Source: Actinomycetes bacterium
GTDB taxonomy: Bacteria; Actinomycetota; Actinomycetes; Actinomycetales; Cellulomonadaceae
Length of the DNA stretch: 5,762 nt
Direction: 5' to 3'
NCBI GenBank assembly: GCA_023460255.1
Contig: JAEWQZ010000282.1
Location: 1 to 5,762, forward strand
The notes beneath the pieces are model-generated. The model ran no database searches. It had not been told where the DNA came from and saw only the letters and a list, made by a program, of their open reading frames with translations. Shown in pieces: positions 1 through 5,030 of the stretch. The position numbers and the translations under genes were made by a program. How positions within the stretch are numbered: the first letter of the stretch is position 1; every line of letters starts with the position of its first letter.

Positions 1-815
1 CAGCCGGCCAACCTCCGTCGGACGTCGTCCAGGCGCGCCAGCACCGTGGCGTCCACGATCTCGTCGTCCACCGCGATCCGCATGCCGCCCAGCACCTGCG
101 GGTCGACCGCCACGTTGACGTGCATCGCTCGGCCGTAGGCCCGCGACAGCAGCGAGGTCAGCCGCTCCACCTGCGCCGGCGTGGGCGGCACCGCGACCGT
201 GACCGTCGCGAGCAGCCGCTCCCGGCGGTGCGCGGCGAGGCGGCCCAGGTCCGACAGCGACCCCATCATCGAGCGACCGCGCGGCTGGGCGGCGGCCCGC
301 TCGACGAGCTGGAGGGTCACCGGGTGCACCTTGCCGTCGAGCAGGCGCCGAGCCAGGCCCGCGCGGGCCTCCGGCGTCGCCATCCGGTCCGTCAGCGCGT
401 CGCGGACGGCCCGCTCGTGGGCCAGCTGGCGGGAGAAGCGGAAGACCTCCTCCTCCACCCGCTCCAGCGCGCCCGCGGCCTGGGCCGAGGCCAGCACCGT
501 CTCCGCGGCGAGCCGCTCGAGGGCCTCGACGAGGTCCTCCGGGGTCGACCACCGCTGGTGGGCCGCCGCACCGAGCACCTCGATCACCCGCGGGTCCGCC
601 TTGCCGGCCAGCAGGTCGGCCGCCAGCGCCGCCTTGTCGGCGCCGTCGCGGGCGGGGTCGCTGAGCGCGCGGCGCAGGCTGCCCGACCGGTCGAGCGCGT
701 CGACCACCGCGAACATCTGCTGCCCGAGCTCGGCGGCGTCGGTGCCCGCGGCGACGAGGGCGCGCTCGAAGCCGTCCTCGACCACCCGGTACGACGCCTG
801 GCTGACCCCTCGCAT
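1..815 (-). CDS. atpH: ATP synthase F1 delta subunit (OSCP-like), stop codon cut by window edge
   Basis: Delta subunit of F1Fo ATP synthase, which links the top of the F1 alpha/beta hexamer to the b-subunit peripheral stalk. The frame reads from ATG at 815-813 through 271 codons to base 3. The last two bases in the window give TG, so the stop is almost certainly TGA completed one base outside. The C-terminal end shows the family hallmark: a GGMRIAVDDEIVDATVLARLD stretch (roughly residues 236-256) followed by a basic end, as in other delta/OSCP proteins. At 271 residues it is about 90 longer than the E. coli protein (177) but normal for actinomycetes, where delta has an extra segment. In mycobacteria this domain is fused to a second b-like domain; here it is a separate gene. 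The start overlaps the atpF stop by one base (TGATG), with purine-rich Shine-Dalgarno runs just upstream. atpA should follow off the left edge. Identification is secure. Confidence 0.95.
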   Translation of the reverse strand, partial: MRGVSQASYRVVEDGFERALVAAGTDAAELGQQMFAVVDALDRSGSLRRALSDPARDGADKAALAADLLAGKADPRVIEVLGAAAHQRWSTPEDLVEALERLAAETVLASAQAAGALERVEEEVFRFSRQLAHERAVRDALTDRMATPEARAGLARRLLDGKVHPVTLQLVERAAAQPRGRSMMGSLSDLGRLAAHRRERLLATVTVAVPPTPAQVERLTSLLSRAYGRAMHVNVAVDPQVLGGMRIAVDDEIVDATVLARLDDVRRRLAG

Positions 816-1423
816 CAGCGCTCCCTGCCTCCCGCCGACGACGGGCCCTCACCGGCACCCGCCGGCTCGCCCGCGGCGACGGACGCCTCGAGGTCGTCGA
901 GGAAACGCTCGATGACACGCGACTGACGTGCCTCGTCCGCGAGCGCCTCGCCCACGATGCGGCTCGCCAGCTCCGTCGCGAGCGCGCCGACCTCGGCGCG
1001 CAGCGCGGTCGCGGCCTGGGCACGCTCCGCCTCGATCTGGCGCTGGGCGTTCGCGATCATCCGCTCGGCGTCCTCGGTGGCCTTGGCCCGCAGCTCGGCG
1101 ACGATCTGCGCGCCCTCGGTCCGGGCCTCCTCGCGGATGCGCGCCGCCTCGGCGCGTGCGCTCGAGAGCTGCTGGTGGTACTCCGCCAGCGCCTGGGCCG
1201 CCTCCTCCTGCGCCGACTCCGCCTTCGCGAGACCGCCCTCGATGCGCGCGGTGCGCTCGTCGAGGATGCGGCTGAACGTGGGCAGGACGAACTTCCAGAA
1301 GACGAAGGCGATGATCGCGAGCGCGACGGCGGACCCGACGATGTCGTACAGCGGCGGGAAGAAGAGCTCGATCCCCTCGGGGACGTCACCCTCCTCCGCC
1401 GCGAGGACGATGGAGGGCAGCAT
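815..1423 (-). CDS. atpF: ATP synthase Fo subunit b
   Basis: Subunit b forms the peripheral stalk that holds F1 stationary against the rotating c-ring. The 202-residue protein begins MLPSIVLAAEEG, has a short acidic periplasmic-side segment, then one membrane helix at about residues 27-48 (YDIVGSAVALAIIAFVFWKF, then VLP). A long charged, Ala/Glu/Arg-rich helical region follows at about 50-175, the expected right-handed coiled coil that dimerises and binds delta. The last 18 or so residues are Gly/Ser/Pro-rich and look disordered. Length is somewhat above the E. coli b subunit (156) and usual for actinomycetes. The ATG at 1423 overlaps the atpE TGA by one base, and its TGA overlaps the atpH ATG by one base. 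I see no clear Shine-Dalgarno sequence before this start, so re-initiation by ribosomes finishing atpE is the likely route. Only one b gene is seen, so a b2 homodimer is inferred. Confidence 0.96.
   Translation of the reverse strand: MLPSIVLAAEEGDVPEGIELFFPPLYDIVGSAVALAIIAFVFWKFVLPTFSRILDERTARIEGGLAKAESAQEEAAQALAEYHQQLSSARAEAARIREEARTEGAQIVAELRAKATEDAERMIANAQRQIEAERAQAATALRAEVGALATELASRIVGEALADEARQSRVIERFLDDLEASVAAGEPAGAGEGPSSAGGRER
821..833 (-). promoter_or_regulatory. Ribosome binding site(s) for atpH
   Basis: On the minus strand, AGGGAG (826-821) lies 5 bases before the atpH ATG at 815, and a second run GGGAGG (833-828) lies 12 bases before it. Both fall inside the last codons of atpF. 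With the TGATG overlap they support the ATG at 815 as the atpH start and suggest coupled plus independent initiation. Confidence 0.7.
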
Positions 1424-1632
1424 CAGAACATCAGGCCGGCGACCAGGCCGATGAGTCCGAGGGCCTCGACCAGGGCCATGCCGATGAACATGTTGATGCG
1501 CAGCGCACCGGCGACCTCCGGCTGCCGGGCCGTGGCCTCCTGCGTCTTCGCGACGAGGATGCCGATGCCGATGCCGGGGCCGAGCGTGGCGAGCCCGTAA
1601 CCGATGGTTGCGATGTTGCCGACGATCTCCAC
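1423..1632 (-). CDS. atpE: ATP synthase Fo subunit c (proton-binding ring)
   Basis: Subunit c is the small proteolipid whose ring carries protons past subunit a and turns the rotor. The 69-residue hairpin has a first membrane helix with the helix-packing glycine series G18, G20, G22, G24, a polar loop with the conserved R36-Q37-P38 (contact with gamma/epsilon), and a second helix with the ion-binding carboxylate at E56 (context ALVEALG). The residue after E56 is Ala rather than Ser/Thr, and there is no TM1 glutamine typical of sodium-type rings, so proton coupling is expected. The start is GTG at 1632-1630, supported by a strong GGAAGGAAGG six bases upstream; an ATG start is not available at a sensible length. 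The upstream spacer carries two hairpins. The stop TGA overlaps the atpF ATG (TGATG). Length and motifs match the family fully. Confidence 0.97.
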   Translation of the reverse strand: MEIVGNIATIGYGLATLGPGIGIGILVAKTQEATARQPEVAGALRINMFIGMALVEALGLIGLVAGLMF

Positions 1633-1638
1633 GTCAGG

Positions 1639-1648
1639 CCTTCCTTCC
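1639..1648 (-). promoter_or_regulatory. Strong ribosome binding site for atpE
   Basis: Minus-strand GGAAGGAAGG (1648-1639) lies six bases before the GTG at 1632. It is the best Shine-Dalgarno-like sequence in the window and decides the GTG start of atpE. It fits the need to make many more c subunits (a ring) than the single a subunit encoded just upstream. Confidence 0.8.
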
Positions 1649-1655
1649 GTCGTCC

Positions 1656-1675
1656 GTCCGGACGGGCGTCCGGAC
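1656..1675 (-). promoter_or_regulatory. Perfect 8-bp hairpin upstream of the atpE ribosome binding site
   Basis: GTCCGGAC occurs twice (1656-1663 and 1668-1675), separated by four bases. Each copy is itself a palindrome, so the pair can form a perfect 8-bp stem with a 4-base loop on the transcript. No U-run follows, so it is not an intrinsic terminator. It ends about seven bases before the strong atpE Shine-Dalgarno sequence and leaves that sequence unpaired. A role in mRNA stability or translation of atpE is inference. Confidence 0.6.
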
Positions 1676-1700
1676 CGGGGTGCGTTGCCAGGTCGTGCGA

Positions 1701-1726
1701 CCCGGGCCCGCCGGGGCGGGCTCGGG
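1701..1726 (-). promoter_or_regulatory. 10-bp hairpin just after the atpB stop
   Basis: Minus-strand arms CCCGAGCCCG (1726-1717) and CGGGCCCGGG (1710-1701) pair over ten positions with one A-C mismatch and enclose a 6-base loop. The stem starts five bases after the atpB TGA. No U-tract follows and the operon continues, so it is unlikely to be a full terminator. A role as an mRNA 3'-end stabiliser for the atpB segment, a processing site or a partial attenuator is possible; function is inferred only from position. Confidence 0.5.
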
Positions 1727-1731
1727 GTAGG

Positions 1732-2526
1732 TCAGTGCGCCTCCACGGAGAGGCTGATGTACACGGCGGTGAGCAGCGTGAAGATGTACGCCTGCAGGGC
1801 CGCCACGAAGATCTCGAACACGGTGAACGCGAAGGCCGCCGCGAACGTCAGCGTCCCGACCACCTTGAGTGCGCCGCTCGCCTCGAGGAACAGCCAGCTC
1901 GTCATCGAGAAGAACAGGACGAGGAGCAGGTGCCCGGCCAGCATGTTGGCCATGAGACGGATGGTCAGCGTGGCCGGCCGCAGGATGAAGGTGGAGACCA
2001 GCTCGATCGGCGCCAGGATGATGTACACCGGCCACGGCACGCCCGCCGGGAACAGGCTCGACTTCACGTAGCCGAACACCCCGTGCGCGCGGACGCCCGC
2101 CACGACGAACGCGATCCACGCGACGACGGCGAGCAGCAGCGGGACCGTCACCACGCTCGTCGACGCGATGTTCAGCAGCGGGACGACGCCCGTGATGTTC
2201 ATCGCGAGGATCGAGAAGAACAGGATCGTCAGCAGCGGCACGTACGGGCGCGCCCGGCGCTCGCCGAGCACCTCCTCCGCGATGCCGACGCGCACGAAGT
2301 CCAGCGCCATCTCCGCCATGTTCTGCCCGCGTCCCGGCACGAGGGTCGCGCGGCGGGCGGCGGCCCAGAACAGCAGCGCCACCGCGACCGCGGCGAGGAG
2401 CCGCACGAGGGTGATCCGGTTGAACTCGAACGGCGTGCCCTCGAAGGCGATCGCAGGCGGGAAGAACTCGGCGATCGACGGGATGTGGGGCCCGCCCTCG
2501 TCACCGGAGGCGGCGAGCAGCGTCAT
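1732..2526 (-). CDS. atpB: ATP synthase Fo subunit a (proton channel)
   Basis: Subunit a forms the two proton half-channels beside the c-ring. From ATG 2526-2524 the protein is 264 residues, usual for the family. Hydrophobic helices are visible at about 40-57, 96-118, 125-145, 166-182, 195-215 and 222-258. The essential arginine is R190 in the segment ATLTIRLMANMLAGH, with N194 four residues on. E238 and Q245 lie in the final helix (FEIFVAALQAYIF). H199 takes the place of E. coli Glu219 and E238 that of His245, the common reciprocal arrangement outside enterobacteria. The frame stays open upstream to 2793, but that extension is low-hydrophobicity Arg/Pro/Gly sequence overlapping the atpI-like gene and is not credible. 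The start is uncertain: ATG 2526 lacks a Shine-Dalgarno sequence, whereas GGAGAG sits six bases before an in-frame CTG at 2544 (see findings). Confidence 0.95.
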   Translation of the reverse strand: MTLLAASGDEGGPHIPSIAEFFPPAIAFEGTPFEFNRITLVRLLAAVAVALLFWAAARRATLVPGRGQNMAEMALDFVRVGIAEEVLGERRARPYVPLLTILFFSILAMNITGVVPLLNIASTSVVTVPLLLAVVAWIAFVVAGVRAHGVFGYVKSSLFPAGVPWPVYIILAPIELVSTFILRPATLTIRLMANMLAGHLLLVLFFSMTSWLFLEASGALKVVGTLTFAAAFAFTVFEIFVAALQAYIFTLLTAVYISLSVEAH

Positions 2527-2550
2527 CGTCGCAGCGGTGAACAGAGTGCA

Positions 2551-2556
2551 CTCTCC
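2551..2556 (-). promoter_or_regulatory. Possible ribosome binding site for atpB
   Basis: Minus-strand GGAGAG (2556-2551) is the only Shine-Dalgarno-like sequence near the atpB start. It is 24 bases from the ATG at 2526, which is too far for normal initiation, but 6 bases from an in-frame CTG codon at 2544-2542. It therefore either marks a CTG start giving six extra residues or is a chance match. Confidence 0.35.
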
Positions 2557-2598
2557 GTGGTCGTGGGTGAGGCCGCCCGCGCGCAGCGCGCCGCCGTA

Positions 2599-2618
2599 CC
2601 AGGCGATGCTGGATCGCT
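2599..2618 (-). promoter_or_regulatory. Small hairpin in the putative atpB leader
   Basis: Minus-strand GCGAT (2617-2613) and ATCGC (2607-2603) can pair around a 5-base loop, extendable by about two pairs if one C is bulged. It would lie at the 5' end of a transcript starting near 2615. Stems this short occur by chance in such GC-rich DNA, so support is weak. Confidence 0.25.
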
Positions 2619-2621
2619 GAA

Positions 2622-2627
2622 ATCCTA
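2622..2627 (-). promoter_or_regulatory. Candidate -10 box of an atp operon promoter
   Basis: Minus-strand TAGGAT (2627-2622), in the local context GGTTAGGATTT, is one of the few AT-rich runs in this GC-rich gap and matches the TAnnnT pattern of actinobacterial housekeeping promoters. No good TTGACA-like -35 hexamer is present 16-19 bases upstream (the region reads ACGGGA or similar). If active, transcription would begin near 2615 and give a leader of about 90 bases before the atpB ATG. Confidence 0.4.
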
Positions 2628-2704
2628 ACCCATCGCGGGGGTGCTCCCGTGCCCCGGACGAGGCATGGACGGGCTCCCCGGCAGGGCGACCAGGGACCTT
2701 CGGC

Positions 2705-3193
2705 CTAGTCCTGGTCCGCCTCGGGGGTGGCGTCCGGCCGGGGGCCCTGACGCCCGCCGTCCACATGCGGCACACGCCCGGTGAGGACGACACGCATCTG
2801 CACGCCGACGGCCGCGAGCAGCCCGACCGCCACCGTCACCCCGAACACCGGCATGTGCACGGCGCCGGACGCCCGCAGCGCCAGCACGGCGCCGACGAGC
2901 ACGGCTGCCGCGACCAGCCACGCGCCGACGGCGCCGCCCATCGCCGCGGTGATCGACGAGCGCGCCGTGAGGAGCATCGTCACGGGTGTCGCCGCCGCGA
3001 GCAGGCCCGCGACGAGGCCGCCGAGGAGCCCGCCCCACAGGCCGGGCAGATCCGCGACGAGCACCCCGACGACGGCCGCCGCCACCGTCAGGACCGCGGC
3101 GAGCACGACGACGTCCCGCACCGCGCGACGGAACAGCCGCCGCAGCTGCGTCTGCACCTCGGGCGACACGCCCCCCAGCCCCGGTCCGGTCAT
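2705..3193 (-). CDS. AtpI-like small membrane protein
   Basis: A 162-residue integral membrane protein between the wecA-like gene and atpB, the place held by AtpI/Rv1303-type proteins in other actinomycetes. A short cytosolic N-terminus with a basic amphipathic stretch (residues 12-27, several Arg) precedes four likely membrane helices at about 28-47, 53-75, 86-106 and 114-135. A hydrophilic tail rich in Pro, Asp and Arg ends in DQD. The second helix has a Gly-rich packing run (GGLLGGLVAGLL). AtpI proteins elsewhere are thought to help assemble the c-ring or supply Mg2+; whether this one does is inferred from topology and position, since the sequence is poorly conserved. The ATG at 3193 overlaps the upstream TGA (ATGA), and GGAGG lies ten bases ahead, supporting this start. 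The stop is TAG at 2707-2705. The product is clear as a membrane protein, less so as a functional AtpI. Confidence 0.8.
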   Translation of the reverse strand: MTGPGLGGVSPEVQTQLRRLFRRAVRDVVVLAAVLTVAAAVVGVLVADLPGLWGGLLGGLVAGLLAAATPVTMLLTARSSITAAMGGAVGAWLVAAAVLVGAVLALRASGAVHMPVFGVTVAVGLLAAVGVQMRVVLTGRVPHVDGGRQGPRPDATPEADQD

Positions 3194-4347
3194 CGCGTGC
3201 CTGCCTCCACTGGTGTCGGTGCGCCGCCGTCGTCGACGGTCTGGTCCGCCGCACGCCGCCCGTTCCGCCCCCGCAGCGGGCCGAGCGTCAGCGCGAGCAC
3301 GACGAGCGTGCCGATGCCCACCGCCCAGAGCACCTCGGTGGTCGTCCACCGCACGAGGGCGGCACCGCCGAGGGCGAACAGCGACGTCCACAGGTACATG
3401 ATCAGCACCGCCCGCCGGTGCGAGTGCCCGAGCTGGAGCAGCCGGTGGTGCAGGTGGCGGCTGTCGGCATGGAAGGGCGACTTGCCCGCACCGACCCGCC
3501 GGACGACGGCGAGCACCATGTCCAGCAGCGGCAGCAGAAGGACGAAGACGGGCAGCAGCAGGGGCAGGAACGCCGGGAACTGCTGCCGGGTCGGCACGGC
3601 GGCGGTGCCCGGCTGGCCCGTGACGTGGATCGCGGCGGCCGCGATGGTCAGACCGATGAGCATCGACCCGGAGTCGCCCATGAAGATGCGCGCCGGGTGG
3701 AAGTTGTGGGGCAGGAAGCCGACGCACGCACCGACGAGGACCGCGACCACCATGCTCGCGAGGTTCGCGTAGCTCTCCGCCCCGGTGTCCTGCGTGAGCA
3801 GGTAGGTGTAGACGAAGAAGCCGGTGCCACCGATCGCGATCAGACCGGCCGCGAGGCCGTCGAGGCCGTCCACGAAGTTCACGGCGTTCATCGCCACGAC
3901 GACCGTGAGCACCGTCGCGGCGAGCGAGAGCGACGACGAGCCGATCGTCTGGCCGGCGATCGGCAGCGCGTACAGCTGCACGTGCCCGAGCCACACCATC
4001 AGCCCGACGGCGAGCACCTGCCCGACGAGCTTCGTCATCCAGTCGAGCTCCCAGATGTCGTCGGCGGCGCCGAGCGCACAGACCATCGCGGCGCCGCCGA
4101 GGATCGCCCACGCCGTCGAAGTCTCGAACTCACCGGCGAGGAACGGCATGCGCGAGGCGAAGACCATCGCCACGCCCATGCCGAGGAGCATCGCGACGCC
4201 CCCGAGGCGCGGGATCGGCGTGGCGTGCACGTCCCTGTCGCGCACCGCCGTGATCGCGCCCGTGCGCAGGGCGATCCAGCGGGCCAGCGGCGTGGTCAGG
4301 TACGTCACCGCCGCGGCGATGAGCGCCAGGAGCACGTAGATCCTCAC
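3190..4347 (-). CDS. wecA: WecA/Rfe/TagO-type undecaprenyl-phosphate sugar-1-phosphate transferase
   Basis: Integral membrane enzyme of the polyprenyl-phosphate N-acetylhexosamine-1-phosphate transferase superfamily. It moves a sugar-1-phosphate, probably GlcNAc-1-P from UDP-GlcNAc, onto undecaprenyl (or decaprenyl) phosphate, the first step of a cell-wall glycopolymer or linker. The 385-residue protein has about 11 hydrophobic segments. Diagnostic motifs appear in order: H41-ATPIPRLGG, the D96-D97 pair (AADDIWELD), N154-AVNFVDGLDGLAAG with D160 and D163, R220-IFMGDSGS with D225, and the H298-LHHRL loop. The last motif separates WecA/TagO-like enzymes from MraY. The GTG start (4347-4345) overlaps the upstream TGA as GTGA and puts the first membrane helix at the N-terminus; no strong Shine-Dalgarno sequence is seen, so coupling is likely. 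The final 25 or so residues are a hydrophilic tail. The M. tuberculosis gene in this position (Rv1302) starts arabinogalactan linker synthesis; the polymer made here is unknown. Confidence 0.93.
   Translation of the reverse strand: MRIYVLLALIAAAVTYLTTPLARWIALRTGAITAVRDRDVHATPIPRLGGVAMLLGMGVAMVFASRMPFLAGEFETSTAWAILGGAAMVCALGAADDIWELDWMTKLVGQVLAVGLMVWLGHVQLYALPIAGQTIGSSSLSLAATVLTVVVAMNAVNFVDGLDGLAAGLIAIGGTGFFVYTYLLTQDTGAESYANLASMVVAVLVGACVGFLPHNFHPARIFMGDSGSMLIGLTIAAAAIHVTGQPGTAAVPTRQQFPAFLPLLLPVFVLLLPLLDMVLAVVRRVGAGKSPFHADSRHLHHRLLQLGHSHRRAVLIMYLWTSLFALGGAALVRWTTTEVLWAVGIGTLVVLALTLGPLRGRNGRRAADQTVDDGGAPTPVEAGTR
3204..3208 (-). promoter_or_regulatory. Ribosome binding site for the atpI-like gene
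   Basis: Minus-strand GGAGG (3208-3204) lies ten bases before the ATG at 3193, inside the final codons of the wecA-like gene. It supports the short reading of this gene against a longer upstream open frame. Confidence 0.65.
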
Positions 4348-5030
4348 GCGCCGCCGCCGACGGCCGGGGCGTCGGGCCCGTCGGGCCCGGTGACGGGGGT
4401 GACCGCCGACAGCTCGTCGACGGAGAGCGCGCCGAGGCGCACGACCCGCAGCGCCGGGGTCGTGGCGTCCACGATCGTCGACGCCACCCCTCCCGGCGCG
4501 GGGCCGCCGTCGAGGTACACGGCGACGGCGCCACCCAGCTGGTCCCGCGCGTCCGCCGCCGTCAGCGCCGCCGGGGCACCCGTGCTGTTCGCGCTGGAGA
4601 CGGCGAGCGGACCCGTGCGGCGCAGGAGAGCGAGCGCCGCCGGGTGGTCGGGCATCCGCACGGCGACGGTGCCCCTCGTCTCCCCCAGGTCCCAGGCCAG
4701 CGAGGGCTGCGCGCGGCAGATGACGGTCAGGGCCCCGGGCCAGAACGCGGCCATCAGCGCACGCGCGCCGTCCGGCACCTCGTCGCACAGGCCGTCGATC
4801 GTCCGCACGTCGGGCACCAGCACCGGCGGTGGCATCTGGCGCCCGCGGCCCTTCGCGGCGAGCAGCGCGGCGACGGCCTCCGGCGAGAACGCGTCGGCGC
4901 CGATGCCGTACACGGTGTCCGTCGGCAGGACCACCAGACCGCCGCGGGCGAGGACGTGCACCGCCTCGTCCAGCGCCGGTCCCCACGTGCCGGGGTCGGT
5001 GACGTCCATCACGGGGTCCGAGTCTGTCAC
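4344..5030 (-). CDS. L-threonylcarbamoyladenylate synthase (TsaC/YwlC/Sua5 family)
   Basis: Cytosolic enzyme that makes threonylcarbamoyl-AMP from threonine, bicarbonate and ATP, the first step of t6A37 modification in ANN-decoding tRNAs. The 228-residue protein is a single YrdC-type domain. Visible motifs are P36-TDTVYGIGADA, K60-GRGR in the nucleotide/substrate pocket, F96-WPGALT, R125-MPDHP, the S145-SAN motif with N148, and S184-TIVDAT. It lacks the C-terminal Sua5 domain, so it is TsaC-like in architecture, and closely resembles M. tuberculosis Rv1301 in the same gene position. The GTG at 5030 overlaps the prmC TGA as GTGA, the pattern used at the next junctions, so I prefer it; GTG 5012 and ATG 5009 are in-frame alternatives that would remove 6 or 7 residues. 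The C-terminal tail from about 211 is rich in Gly, Pro and Asp and looks disordered. Confidence 0.93.
   Translation of the reverse strand: MTDSDPVMDVTDPGTWGPALDEAVHVLARGGLVVLPTDTVYGIGADAFSPEAVAALLAAKGRGRQMPPPVLVPDVRTIDGLCDEVPDGARALMAAFWPGALTVICRAQPSLAWDLGETRGTVAVRMPDHPAALALLRRTGPLAVSSANSTGAPAALTAADARDQLGGAVAVYLDGGPAPGGVASTIVDATTPALRVVRLGALSVDELSAVTPVTGPDGPDAPAVGGGA
4372..4389. repeat. Tandem 9-bp repeat in the 3' end of the TsaC-like gene
   Basis: TCGGGCCCG occurs twice head to tail (4372-4380 and 4381-4389). It encodes the GPDGPD part of the Gly/Pro/Asp-rich tail of the TsaC-like protein. Each unit contains an 8-base palindrome. It is probably a simple slippage repeat in non-essential coding sequence. 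Confidence 0.6.

Larger units (their letters stand above)
2527..2704 (-). other. Intergenic region between the atpI-like gene and atpB
   Basis: This 178-base gap is the longest non-coding stretch in the window and separates the coupled prmC-to-atpI block from atpB. It holds a candidate -10 box (2627-2622), a small hairpin (2599-2618) and a GGAGAG motif (2556-2551). I see no convincing terminator hairpin with a U-run after the atpI-like stop, so read-through from upstream is possible. The first 60 bases after the stop show nothing recognisable beyond short C/G runs. Confidence 0.6.

Noticed and set aside
120..926. Plus-strand open frame opposite atpH
   Set aside because: Arg/Gly/His-rich antisense shadow; the minus strand encodes a full delta subunit with its conserved C-terminal motif.
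1656..1726. Rho-independent terminator between atpB and atpE
   Set aside because: The stems are strong but no U-run follows either one, and the essential atpE, atpF and atpH genes lie downstream in the same direction.
2640..2704. Terminator after the atpI-like gene
   Set aside because: Only short, imperfect GC pairings with no U-tract; not distinguishable from background in DNA this GC-rich.
2527..2793. N-terminal extension of atpB up to an ATG at 2793
   Set aside because: It overlaps the 3' end of the atpI-like gene, is Arg/Pro-rich with no membrane character, and would make subunit a far longer than its family.
2705..4111. Extended 468-codon reading upstream of the atpI-like gene
   Set aside because: Everything before the ATG at 3193 is out-of-frame shadow of the wecA-like gene; the ATG has its own GGAGG and an ATGA overlap.
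3190..4986. Extended 598-codon reading of the wecA-like gene
   Set aside because: The extra N-terminal part is Arg/Gly-rich shadow of the TsaC-like gene; the GTG at 4347 with a GTGA overlap gives the normal family length and N-terminal membrane helix.
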